Shown: positions 35,582-47,700 of the stretch, piece after piece
How the letters are laid out: every line of letters begins with the position of its first letter
How positions within the stretch are numbered: the first letter of the stretch is position 1
Assembly (NCBI GenBank): GCA_964019415.1
Contig: OZ025889.1
Coordinates: forward strand, 5,807,011 to 5,871,010
Direction of reading: 5' to 3'
Source of the DNA: Ianthella basta
Taxonomy: Eukaryota; Porifera; Demospongiae; Verongiida; Ianthellidae
Length of the DNA stretch: 64,000 bases
The notes under the pieces: generated by a model
Databases searched by the model: none
Told to the model about the DNA's origin: nothing
The model's input: the letters and a program-made list of their open reading frames with translations, nothing else
Made by a program: the position numbers and the translations under genes

Positions 35582-38500
35582 TTAGCCCATCATTTGGGCT
35601 TCGGCATGCATGAGGATGAAATCGAGTGGAGCAATCGGGTGATGCAGTGATCTTGATCCTCTGATAGCGCAAATGGAGGATCTAAGAAGGGCAAATGAAA
35701 TCTTGCAGCGAATCAGAAACATCATCTTGGAGAAGCCGATCTTCTTCTCAGCCAGGATGTCAGCTAGTCTCTTGAAGAAGACAGTGCATTCTCTTGCCAT
35801 TCCTCCCATTGATGAAAAAACTAGAGGCGTAAATGACGCTTTCTCAACTTCGCGCACTCTCTCACCATAGCTTCTCTTCTTCTCTCCCTCATGCTGATTG
35901 TAGATTGCCTTGAGCTGTTTCTGGCGATAGGATGGGGCAATTGGGTAAAAAAACCCTTACATCAAAAAAGGCATCCCTTCCTTTTGACCAAAAGTCACTC
36001 ACTTTGATGTCAAGTCACGCCTCATCATCACAATTGCTTGAGCGGAAGTTGAATTCCTCATCATCAAGGGCTTGCAGTGGAGGTTCTACGGACACACCTT
36101 TACACGTCTCTGCAAGCAGGGCAGCAGTCAGGTCACGCACTTCATTGTGCCGCAGGGTGGGCAGCCCACCTTTGTGGCAGATCATTGCGTGGTCCACAGA
36201 GAATGGCTTGCCGCAGGCGCACTTTGTGCTCATGCCTGGCAGTTGCCAGCCGTACTGTAGACTGAGTGCATCTCTAAATGAGCTCTTGCTGAGACAGAAG
36301 CCATGCTCCTCCACAGGTAAAGCTGACAGCCATGTAGAGGCGCCCGGCTCACAAGCACAATCCAATAGCCTCCTACTTGGTGGCTCCAGGGCATCATAGA
36401 TCCTTGCAAAGTTGCTCTCCTGTTGCTCTTTCTTTCTTCTCTTGATGTCATTGATGGAGGTGTTTGCTGAGGTAGGATCCTGACTGAATACTGTTTCTTG
36501 GCTGATGATGGATTGAACCATGGATGCTGTGATTTCTCTAGAAGCATTGTGTTCGTGGTCAGCTATGGAAGTAGGATCTGTCAAACCTAATCCCCCCAGC
36601 TTTGTTGGGAGAGCCAATAGTGCCCGCTCCTCCCGTGAGCATGGGGGTCTTCCAGTGATGGTAGGGATAAGCTTCTGTTGTATTGCATCTTCCACAGGTT
36701 GCAGGAGATGGCCACAGTTAGCCACTGTTCTACACACGTAGTTCCATTTGTTCTTTGTGCCATGCACAAACGCTGCATAAGCAGCCTGTGGCTGACTACC
36801 TGCAACTTCAGCAAGCTTCTCCACCTCCATTCTCCATTCATCCACTTTGTGCTTCACATATTCTTCTACAAAGGGGACTGATCCAAGTGCACCTCCCAAA
36901 TGCCTCTTTCCTTTGGTGGTAATAATGATGCCAGCTGCCCCAAACACTGCTTGGGCTGCCTCCTCATCATCCGGGTGTATGACAAGGCAGGTTTTAGATG
37001 CCTTTGGATGGTATCCAAAAGATGGACCCAAGGTGGATAGCGCATCCCACCACTGCCTCAGTCCTTTGAAAGATCCTGCCCCAGAGGCATCATCCGCAAA
37101 CCAGACCTGAGCAAGTGATTCACAGATCTCATTCAACTTAAGCATGAGAGGGACGAGCGAGAGGGCAAACATGGCCATACCAAGTGGGTCGCCTTGTGTG
37201 GTACCCTCTTTAGAGAGTAGTTCCCCTCCCCTTGGCACAATCAGGCGACTTGGTATCTGGTAGCAGTTGTTTAAGACAATAGCAAGTGCAGGACAAACAT
37301 AGGAGATGTTGTGAAGTGCTACTTTCCTATTCAAGGAGTTGAAAGCATTCTCAGCATCTACAAGTAGCATTCCTTGGCTCTCCGGCTCTTCGAACAGTTC
37401 TGTCATGACATGAACAGCTGCCTCACAACCACTAGGTATGCCAGTGCACATTTGCAGTGGACCTGCAGATACCATAACATCCTTCTTTACAACAATCATT
37501 ATGGCCTTGCAGATGATTCGCCTGGCTACCTCTCCAACCCCAATAGGGCGGGCCCCAGGATTCTTATTCAGTGGGACTAGTCTGCATGCGAGTAGCGCAC
37601 CCAGTCCATCTGGTGGTACCATAGTTGTGCAGATCCTATGGGCAACTCTCGCCAAGGCTTCACAAAGGTTCGATGAAGCTTCCTTGTAGGAAGAGCACAT
37701 TCTTCGCCAGGCTACAGCATCCACTCCCGATGGTCCAGCAGATCCTTTTGAATGCAAGGCAACATTTTTGATAACATCTCCATTCAAGCACTCAAACATA
37801 ACAGGGTCCATAGGCAATGCATTTGGCAGGGATTTGTCCAAGAGGGCTGTTGGATCAGCTGGTTGTCCTTCAGGATGGAGGGACAGCAAGACATCTTTCA
37901 CCGTTTTGGTGGAGCCATCATTAGTGGTGATGATGTCATCCATCTTCAATGGTGTTCTGGAAGTATGTCTTGACAGATAGTTAAGAGCACCTCTGACGTT
38001 CCCTGCAAACATCATTTTGCTGAAGGCCCGTGAAACAGACTCATTCACTGTGTGCAGCTCGCTCTTTGGGAGGTGGGCTTGGATACATCTCCCCTCACTT
38101 AAGAGAGCGTTGATGTCACCCGCTTTCCAAAGTGTTAAGTGTCTTCTGAGATGTTTAGCGTGGTCTTTTGCTTTGCTCTTTTGGGATGGCTTCTGTAGCA
38201 GCAGCACATGCATCAGCATGCATGCTTTTAAGGCAATACTCTCAAGGGTGGACTTGCTGGCATAAGACTCAAACAGATCAGCAGTTTCCTGGATGAATGA
38301 CTTGGCTACTTTACCCATAGGGAGTAGGAACAGGTTCCTTCGCCACTGTACAACTTCATCGTAGCCCTTGGAAACTTTTTCACAGAATTCAACCCCACTT
38401 CGATTTCCCCACATGAAGTTTGGCGGTTCAGATCTAGGCTCACCTTCCACCGAGTCTTCATTATCCACCCAATCAGCCTGAACTGGAGATGGCAAATTAT

Positions 38501-38780
38501 GCCGAACTTCTCTGGGGGCTTCTCTGGGAGCTTCGCTTTCTTCTTCTTCAAACCCCTCTCCATCACCTTGCGGTTCTGGAGATGGTGCTGCCGTTTCCTG
38601 ATTCGACTCGGCTTCACCTGAATCGCTCACGTTCTTACATTTGTCCAGTTTCATCGGCAAACAATTCGAACAATTTCTTCTGGCTTTGGCACATCCACAT
38701 CCTGAACAAGTGCCATGTCTATTGCATCTACAGCAAGGCATGATTAGCCGATCTGTACGAAGATTTGTGCTGTCTCCCAA
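35582..38780 (-). pseudogene. Reverse transcriptase with N-terminal Cys-rich domain and C-terminal endonuclease-like domain (two lesions)
   Basis: The minus-strand frame from 38780 encodes 921 aa to a TGA at 36015-36017. Near residues 14-50 is a Cys cluster (CCRCNRHGTCSGCGCAKARR) resembling CXC-type zinc modules. The RT domain shows NKNPGARPIG, LLVDAENAFNSLNR, EGTTQGDPLG and FADDA (37088-37105). After the TGA the same frame continues with LDI and FFDVRVF, like a PD-(D/E)XK restriction-type nuclease. A frameshift at an A7 run (35947-35953) then leads into a conserved tail (REVEKASFTPLVFSSMGGMA, then LIRCKISFALLRS). Restriction-type nucleases follow the RT in some non-LTR retrotransposons. I recognise this RT-tail combination from invertebrate genomes but cannot name the family. 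Confidence 0.72.
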
Positions 38781-39011
38781 ATCAGTATATCATACTCCAA
38801 CCGCCAATGACCGCCATCTTGTCCATCAATCGGCCATTTGGCTTCCTCCCGTCTTCAAGAACGTACGTAGCAGCCAAACACTACATTTTAAGGCCATTTC
38901 GTCATGACCTTTTGTCAAATCACGCGAATGTCACATGACAATGCTCGCGTAGCCATGGCAACACAGGAATTCACACCTTTCAGGTGTCATACTTCCTTAA
39001 GTAAACAAAAC

Positions 39012-39029
39012 AGCCATGTCCCACATGCG
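39012..39029 (-). repeat. Right 18 bp terminal inverted repeat
   Basis: Perfect inverse of 31170-31187, followed by the TA at 39030-39031. Confidence 0.9.
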
Positions 39030-39751
39030 TACGAAAGATTCTACAGCAAATTCCTTGTTGGTTGCAAAATCCCCAATGGATGTCCGATTCTGATGACCCA
39101 TTTCGTCTCACACAACAACACTGACTTTGCACTGGCAGAGGACCAGTTCTCAGCTGGGCATGAGATTGCCGAACACTCTTCCCTCATGGGAGCAACTGTG
39201 TCAGAGTTGGCGGAGATATGATTGACCTGCGAACCATCCTGCAGGCATGGGCTGACATTCCAGCCAAGTACACTGTTGGGTATCGGACTCTTGTCCCAAG
39301 CGTGAATGCAATAGAAGCTCTTTTTCAGAGTAACTTCATCTACGATGCTTCCATGCCCACCAACGGTCCACTGTACTGGCCTTTCACTTATGACTACAAG
39401 TCTCCTCTCTGTACCTTCCCAGCTGTCTGCCTGAACAACTCCTATCCAGGACTTTGGGAGCTGCCTGAAATTGACTACAAGCAGAAGGATGGCATGCTAT
39501 GCATTCAGATTAACGCATGTGTCTACCCAGCGCCTACCACTGAAGAGGGCTGGTTTGAACTGCTCATGGACAACTTTGAGAATCACTATTACGGAAACAG
39601 AGCTCCTTTTGAGGTGCACACCACTCCAGCATGGTATTTCATGACTGGGAACCCCCTCCAGGCATTCAACACCTTCCTGGACAAGATTCAGTCCCTTCCA
39701 GAGGTCTACATCATCACTCAGTCTCAGATGTTGGCCTGGGTTCGCAGCAGT
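39030..39751 (+). pseudogene. Chitin deacetylase-like gene, 3' part after insertion, frameshifted and truncated
   Basis: Continues the gene cut at 31169 (ERFYSKFLVG onward). One base is lost near 39210 compared with the intact copy (GGCGGAGATATG against GGCGGAAGAAATG), shifting the frame. It stops abruptly after LAWVRSS at about 39751, where the leader TTAAATTTACC of the unit D palindrome begins. The final Cys-rich tail is missing. The gene was broken by insertion, frameshift and truncation. Confidence 0.88.
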
Positions 39752-39774
39752 TAAATTTACCATTGAGCAATGCA

Positions 39775-40042
39775 GTGAGGAGACAAACTGTCACATCCTG
39801 GGATGTGTGCGGTCAACTGAGGATACAGTCACATGGGTGTGTGTGATCATAATAACAATAATACTATTATCATGGTCACACACACCACATTGCACACATG
39901 TGTACCACATTACACACACAATGTGTGTGATGTGGTGTGCAATAATAATAATATTATTATTATGATCACACACACCCATGTGACTGTATCCTCTGTTGAC
40001 TGTACACATCCCATCAGAAGTGACAGTTTGTCTCCTCACGCA
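39775..40042. repeat. ~270 bp near-palindrome, copy 4 (unit D)
   Basis: Same inverted arms as the other three. Here its leader is fused directly to the truncated CE4 pseudogene, which marks a duplication breakpoint. Confidence 0.8.
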
Positions 40043-40776
40043 GGATGAGGTGGTGTTTTAGTCATACATACACCTCTGTGTATTACACCTACACCTGCAA
40101 CACGTGCAGTCTTAATGACTAGCAGGCTGGGGACCAGAGCCCTATTGATTGCAACCAGTGATTGTCTCCTCCCCTTTAGTCACCTAGCCTCGCACCCAGT
40201 CCCTCTTTACATTCCCATGCACTTCCGCTCAGGAGGGAGAATGGAACTGTGAATGGAAATAGGGACTGGGTATCAGAGGCTGTCAGACACCCACAAAGAT
40301 TGAGACATCAGTTGCGTCCAATGTCTGTAGATTCCATTGAAATCAACCTACATCTGCACACCATGTACAATGTAGGCCTACTCCTCAAGTGGTAGCAGAA
40401 TGATGTTAAATGCACTAAACTTCATATACACACCACAATATGTGAACAGTGTATCAAGTATGTAATACTATAGGGGTAACTACTGTTAGTCCTGTGAGAG
40501 CTGTACACAAGGTTGTTGCACACCCACAGATACACAGTGCATGATAACATTGTGTTGGTCATGCAATTACAGGACTCCTTTACTGACAGCTTCTTATGTA
40601 TCTTTTTTAATTTGAAGCAATTGATGGTCAGACAATCATTAAATGTTCAAAATTAATGATAATACAAATTAATTTACATTAGAGCATGTAGGAATATTAA
40701 TAGTTCAAAATAAATGGTACACTTTCCAAATAGTGTGAAGAATATAAACTTGTAATGAATTGCATACAAAACATAA

Positions 40777-43700
40777 TCAAGCCAGGGCAACATCAGTGCT
40801 TGGGTTTGTAATAAGTTCTACCTGCAAGGCGGTCACTCCCTTGAAGGCAGCAGCCCTCTTCCTCTTAATGAAGTAAGCGACCTACACAAAGAGGATTAGC
40901 ACAGAGGATACATAACAGACATTTCACTCACTGCCACAAACACAATGGTGCTGACACAACATGAAGCAAACGAGTATAGTGAGATTTCATAACAGATAGT
41001 CGTACAATAGCTGACATCATGTACCATGCGAAGTGCATGTTCTGTTGGCTATAAAACGTGTACACAGAACCATAACTGCACAGCACACACACATAGCTAT
41101 ACAGTGTGACTGCACTGCAAAAGGCAGTGTACAACAATGGGTGTGATAAGCACCTATTGGTGATATGTGATATACTTACCAGTACTGTAGCTGCAGCAAT
41201 GCTGGCAGCTGCTACTGTCAGTCCCACCACAAGTCCTACTGCCAGGCCAGCGGTGCTAGTGGTGTCCGACTGTAGCCCGGGAGCCGCTGCACTGCCCTCA
41301 CCGAAAGTGTTCACTACTGACCTAGAAGGTGTAACAGTCACTGAGGTAGTGTGAACAACTCCTTCTGAGGGGCTAGGTTGAACTGTTTCAGAGTAGCTGG
41401 GTGGAGTCCTCTCTGAGGTGCTGGGTGGAACTGTGTCTGAAGAGCTAGGTCGACCAGTTTCAGAGGAGCCGGGCAGAGTCCTTTCTGAGGAGCTACGTGG
41501 AACAGTGTCTGAGGAGTTGGGAGGAACAGTTTTAGAACTGGACAGAAACATTTTTGAGGAGCTGGGTAGAACACCTTCAGAAGAACTAGGTGGAACACTT
41601 ACAGATGTTGAAAGGTCAGCACGTGTTGTTGAAGGTGATAGAGCCTCTGACAGTTCTGTCAGTGCTACTGATGCACTGGTGGTAGTTGGTGATAAGGTAT
41701 CTGCTGCTAGTGTGGATGTCACACTGTCTGTCTCTGATGTAGAGGGCTGTGTGGACAGGGCTCGGTTTTCCCCTAAGGGATTTCCCAGGCCAGGAGCATA
41801 TGCCGGACAATCGGCACATAGCTTCAGATACAAACTACCTGTGTTTGTTGTGTAGCTGCAAGATGTAGCATTGCTCTGGTAGTCACATCTTGGGGGAGGG
41901 AGGGGGGGACAACTCCATGGCAGAAAGTCACTTATTTCGCTCAAGGGGGTGGGGCTGCGGACCCAGTCCAACAGCTGTGAGTGAGTGACAAAGTAAGTGT
42001 CAGTGAAGTTTGCTACGTAATCAAGGAACTCCTGCAAGGCCTGCACACGTTCAGGGAAGTAGAACCACGACACACTAGCATAGAGGCTGAATGGGGCTTT
42101 GTTGCCATCGTAGTGTCGGTGAAAGTTGCTCTTGAAGAAGCTAAGCCACTGGTCTTTGGTCACCGTGTGCAGACAGATGTCCAACTCCCCGCAAGTGAAG
42201 ATGGTGATATCCTGCTCATGAAGAATGTTGGGCAGGATCCAGAGGCCAGGGTAGGGGGTGTCAGGGCAGGTGGCTGGGCTGGTGCAGATGGGGGACTTGT
42301 AGTCCAGTGTGAAGGGCCAGTACATGGCGGCAGTTTCCATGGATGCATCGTACAGAAAGCCATTGTCGTGTAGGACACGCAATGCATTCTCACTTGAGGC
42401 ACGGAAAGGAGCACGGAACCCCTTGATATCACTCTCTGCCACATTGGCCCACACTCTTATTATCTCCTTCATGTCCACAATCTCCCGAGTTAGGTTCTCA
42501 ATACTGGCTCCTGCCCACCAGGAGCCGGGCGATCTTGCAGTGACGGAGTAGTCAGCTATTTCATGACCCTCTGCATCAAGACTCTCAACCAATGCATGAC
42601 TTGTGAAGGTATTGCTGACGAAGAACGTGGCTGGAACATTGCATCCATTGGGGTTTGTTCTGCCAGCCAGTACCGGTCTGTGGTAGGTGTCATAGCTGCT
42701 CTCCTGTAGGCTACCGATGAAGCCTAAAGTGATCATTTGTGGAGTGTTACTAGCGGCCAGTCCCCTGGGGATATCTGTTCCTGCACACCGGCAGTTGGGC
42801 AGCTGGCAGTCCTCTTGGCTGCAAGCTACAGGGGGGTCCACAGTCTCATTTGGATCGGACACACTTCCATTTGTCCCCCGGATGTCCCCAAACCCAGGGA
42901 TTACAACAGGACACTGTGAAGTGCTGGGAACTGCACAGCTCTTGAACTGCATCCAGGGTGGGCCAGGGTAGACACAGCTGACAGCAGCCTGGTAGTTGCA
43001 GGAGGGGGGAGGGAGGGAGGGACACTTCCAGGGATTGAACTCTTGTATTTCACTCAGGGAGGTGGGGTGGCGGACCCACTCAAGCAGTTGGGTATGGGTA
43101 ACAATATAGGTGTCTTGGAGGTTTGCAGCATAATCTAGAAACTGCAGCAGTCCTTCAATGCGGTTCTTAGTTGTGTCAAAGAACCAAGCCGCATGGAGGT
43201 ATATCCCGAAAGGTGCTCGATTGCCATTGTAATGTCGCTCAAAGTTGGCCACAAGCAGGTCATAGACTTGCTGCTGGTTCTGCGGGTACGTGCAACTGTC
43301 AAGCATTCCACAGCTGGCGCCATTTTCCTGTAGGAGACGTATGTTTGGGATGACCCACAGCCCCGGGTAGGCCTCAATGGGACAGGTAGCAGGAGTGTCA
43401 CACAGGGGAGACTTGTAGTCGAGCGTGAAGGGCCAGTACCGGGTGGGGGTCTGCATTGAAGACTCGTACGTGAAGTTATTAGCTTGCAGGACCCTAATTT
43501 GGTTCTCACTGGTTGCAAGGAAGGGCGTCCTCCAACCCTTGACGCTGTCGCGAGGAAGGCCTCCCCAAGTTTGCATCATGTCCCGCATGCCGACAATCTC
43601 ACCGGTCATGTTCTCCACACTGCCTCCATGCCACCACGTGTCCAGCTCCGTTCGGTGCGTAATGGAGTGGGAGGCCATCTCGTGGCCTTCCGCCGCCAGC

Positions 43701-44020
43701 GTCTGCAGCAGAGCGTAATCCGTATTGTCGTGGCTGACGAAGAAAGTGAAACGAATGTCGCAGCCGTTCGGGTTCTTCCTCCCAGCGAGTATCCTCTTGA
43801 AGAACATCTCGTGGTCGATCACTCTCACAGCATCGTCGAAGCTGATGGTTATCATCTGCGGGGTGGCGTTAGCGGCAAGACCTCCAGGAATGTCCGTTCC
43901 AGCACAGCGACAGCTGGGGAGGCCGCATGCTTCGGGCGCGCAGGGTTGTGCCGTAGCTGCATAGACCGACCCAACCTGAGTTAGCAGAAGGAAAACACAC
44001 TTTAAAATCAGAAGTCCCAT
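40777..44020 (-). CDS. Two-domain chitin deacetylase-like protein, copy D
   Basis: Complement(join(40777..40881, 41180..44020)), 981 aa. Start MGLLILKCVFLLL at 44020; the TATA at 44068-44078 makes the outer ATG (44041) less likely. Domain 1 keeps SFDDA, HSITH, WRTPF and YLHAAWF. Domain 2 has FIGS and YSVTA instead of FDDG and HSVTH, so it should not bind the metal. The Ser/Thr stalk is the shortest of the four (about 165 residues, one higher-order unit). The membrane helix is split by a phase 0 intron (GTAAGT donor here, GTAAGG in A-C), and exon 2 gives VAYFIKRKRAAAFKGVT. It lies directly downstream of the complete RTF2 gene in the same orientation and may represent the ancestral arrangement. 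Confidence 0.85.
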
Positions 44021-44067
44021 ACTGCAGTCCGCGATTGGCATAAGAGATCGTTGCAGATTGCACCAGT

Positions 44068-44078
44068 TATATATATAG
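44068..44078 (-). promoter_or_regulatory. TATA box, CE4 copy D
   Basis: TATATATATAA on the minus strand, 48-58 bp upstream of the preferred ATG. Confidence 0.55.
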
Positions 44079-44744
44079 CATTGCACGTGATCAAAGAGCG
44101 TCACCTCGAAGATCCCCTTCCTAGAAATCCGATTTAAGCATGCATCCCCTGGCCTTCCTTATTCAGTGCACTCAAACCAAAAGTACATATGTGACATACC
44201 ACCAGCACAAGGTACGCAAACAGTGAACGTGACTATATTATGAGCTAGTGAATTAATGGCAATGATCTATAGTTTGGAGGTATTCATAAAGTGGAAATTA
44301 CAACGTGTGCTAGGAAGTTGTGGTGCTGCCCTTTTCTATTTTGCTGATCATACGGAGACAGAGACTATACAAGGCTTAGAGTTGCATTTCAAGGGACTTT
44401 TCAACATCATCATAACCTCTTAAGTCATGATGATAGTGATTGAGTTCACAGGTTCATTATCCATTAAAGGTTACAAGAGTGTACTGTGTTACAATGGTGC
44501 TACTCAGTCCACTGCTACTGCAGCTGAGATGAAGAAGCTAGGGGCAACAACAACTAGCTAACCAGCACCAAGAGTATTTTAGTACTCCTGGTGGTACTGA
44601 GACCGAACAAGTACAGATCAATTGGTTCAGCAATACATGGCTGTGTCATTACAACAATGGGCTGAATAAAAACACACAATACAATGGTATAGGGTGAGGG
44701 TTTGGACATAAACACTGTCATGTGACAGTCATGTGACATAGATG

Positions 44745-47700
44745 TTACTTGTAAGAATTAAATGTGACCCAGTGAGCTTTGGCTGTCTTCCCCTTTGGCT
44801 CGCTGGAGGTGAATATCGACTTGTAAGCATCCCTTGCAGTGTAATCCTCCTCCTCCAACAGCTTCTTCTCTGATAAGACCTTTGTAACCATTTGCTTTGC
44901 TGTACCCTTCAGAGTGGTGCCCGTTGGAACAGCAGCAGAAGGCTTGCTGGCTTTCTTCTCCTTCTTTGTCACCACCGCACCATTCATCTCTGCCCCCTCC
45001 ACCTTCACAGCTCCCTTGGTCCGGTCGTCTTCGCTATCATTTGGTTTTGTTCTCTTCCCACTTGGAGGTGCATCATGCTTGTCCTCATCCGACAGCTTAT
45101 CTCCATTCTGCTGAACAGCAGTATGAACAGCAGAAGCAGATCTCTTCTTCTGTAAGAAACAAGTAAAAGGACACATGTACATCTCCTTTCCTTTGCTACA
45201 CAACACAGTGCAGACATGGCAGACTACTCCAGTGCACAGTACAACCTCACACGGACACAGCCAACACGCTACAGCACATTCGGGCAGATGTCTAAAACAA
45301 TTGCAGTAATCAGCACTGGTCATGTAGCGTCTTATTCAGCGGGCACGATAAGTCAATCTCATGTTCTCCACAACCTTTGGTGACTGACTGATAATGTTGG
45401 CTGGATATGATTTCACGTCATAATTGAATGAAACCTTCACTGCTAGTGAAGCTGTTATACGAACTGAGTCAAATGGCCGCTATTGGAGGAAAGGCTCCAC
45501 TTGTTGTGATATAGAAATGACACCACTGGCATGTTGGCATTTGTCACATACCAACACACCCACACATGAACTAGATTGTAACGTGTGACACTGCAGTAAA
45601 TTCATTAACTTGCTACAGAGACAAGTAGCACGGCTGACCTACAGTCATGTGCTGTGTAGGAGATGAGTTGTTTTGAGATGGCTGGTTGCAACATTTTGGC
45701 AACCAGCGTTGCTATGGAGATCGTGTCAATGGCTTGCATACCTTGGACAGTTTTGCCTGCTTCTTCCGTTCCTCAAGTGCGACAATTTGCTTCTTCACAT
45801 CTTCTTCGTCTCCATTGATTACAATTACATCTTCAGCTGTGAAGGGACGACTGCACACATGGCAGTTCTTTGAAGGAGCCTCTTTGAGTGCGCGTTCGGA
45901 GAATACGCAGCAGCACTGGAGAAGATACACAAACCTGGGGTGGGATCAGAGACAGCAGTGGCTTGAAAGTGTACAAGCACAGTTAGATCTGTGATCTAGT
46001 GCACCAACAAGTTCAAACAGGAAACTATTTCCTTTCTACGTTATCCCTGTGACTGGTTTGTCAACAAATAGGTTAACAGGACTGCTGGCTGGCATTCTTC
46101 ACTGCAGCCCTACCAGGCAACATCCGAAGTACGTAGGAAGGATTCAAAGGAATGAGACAACCTAAGAGAAATGAAGCATCGCCACTCCCCCCTCATCACT
46201 GTCATCCGTCAACCCTCTCTCCTCGTCACACATCGTCACCCCTCACCACCCTCACTCCTCATCACCCATCGTCACCCCTCATCACCCTCACCCCCACTCC
46301 TCGTCACTCATCATCGTCACCCCTCATCACCCTCACTCCTCATCACTCATCACCCCCACCCTCACTCCCCACTCCTCATCACTCATCACCCCCACCCTCA
46401 CTCCCCACTCCTCATCACCCTCACCCCTCATCACCCTCACTTCTCATCACCCCCACCCTCCCCTCTCCCCTCCCCCACTCACCTGTACACCCCACTCATC
46501 TCAATGCCTGTGACAGGACACACGTACTCCGCTGCTTGTGTGTCCTCAAAACTGTCTCCCTTCTTAAAAGATGGGTTCACAGTCAAATTCAGCTGCACAA
46601 CATCCTGTGGGCACACAACAACGGATACACAGTAGTCACACACCACACGATGCTTACCTTGTGTCATGAGATAGTCTGTCTATACATTACATCATAGGGA
46701 CTGCCACCAAGAGAAACTAAGAATAACATCAAGGGGAATTCCCACCAAGTCTCCAATCAATTCATGAACTCCCACCCTAAGTAGCCTGTCAGAGTCAGTT
46801 GACAAGTGCACATGTAACACAATGGGCAGCATACTGACATTACTGGTAGCAGAAGTGGACCGTGATGTCTCAGTGCAGTTGGTAAGGTTGGTAAGTTCAT
46901 TTATACAGGGGAAGCCTTTAGTCAGCAGCTACTATTCTAGGCACCCTGAAAGAACACAGTACAACAAGAAAAAAAGAGCAGAACAGAAGTGGACCGTGAT
47001 ATCTCAGTGCAGTCTCTGTTAGTTTTAGCCGTTTCCTTGTTCTGTTCCACACCGGAATATTGCACTGGTGTAAATGGGGTATTGTGTAGTCATTATTTGA
47101 CAAGTAAACTGTGTGTCAGCTGTGTGCAACAGGCAATGTGTACTTTGACTATATAAAGCTACAGTGAAATTGAAAGTTTACACACATCACAACAAACAAA
47201 AGGTCAAGCCCTCCCATTTAAGGCAGTAGGAAATTACCACAGCAGGCAAACAGAACAGAGACCTCTCAGCGAAGATGTACTTGCTCCTCTCCTCCCTCCT
47301 CCTCCTGCTGCTGCCCCTCCCTCCGGTTGGGGCCACTCCTGCCAGGCCTTGTGTGGAAGCTGACTGCAAGCTACCCAACTGTCGCTGTGCCAGCACTGGG
47401 ATCCCAGGGGGACTGCCATACTACGAAACACCTCAGATTGTCACCATCACCGTCGATGATGGACTCAGAGTGGAAGACTACGAAAGATTCTACAGCAAAT
47501 TCCTCGTTGGTCGCAAAAACCCCAATGGATGTCCGATTCTGATGACCCATTTCGTCTCACACAACAACACTGACTTTGCACTGGCAGAGGACCAGTTCTC
47601 AGCTGGGCATGAGATTGCCGAACACTCTTCCCTCATGGGAGCAACTGTGTCAGAGTTGGCGGAAGAAATGATTGACCTGCGAACCATCCTGCAGGCATGG

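Larger units (their letters stand above)
31170..39029. mobile_element. 7.86 kb TIR-bounded element carrying RT/RNase H/tyrosine recombinase and a second RT
   Basis: The ends are an 18 bp perfect inverted repeat: CGCATGTGGGACATGGCT at 31170-31187 and its inverse at 39012-39029. Both sides are flanked by TA, and the intact paralogue at 47.5 kb has a single TA at that point, so the insertion boundaries are exact. Inside are a plus-strand module resembling DIRS/Ngaro-type elements (32281-34848) and a minus-strand RT gene (35582-38780), arranged tail to tail. TA duplication with short TIRs is typical of DNA transposons, not of DIRS elements. So this is either a nested insertion or a composite element. 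Both modules carry lesions. Confidence 0.8.
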
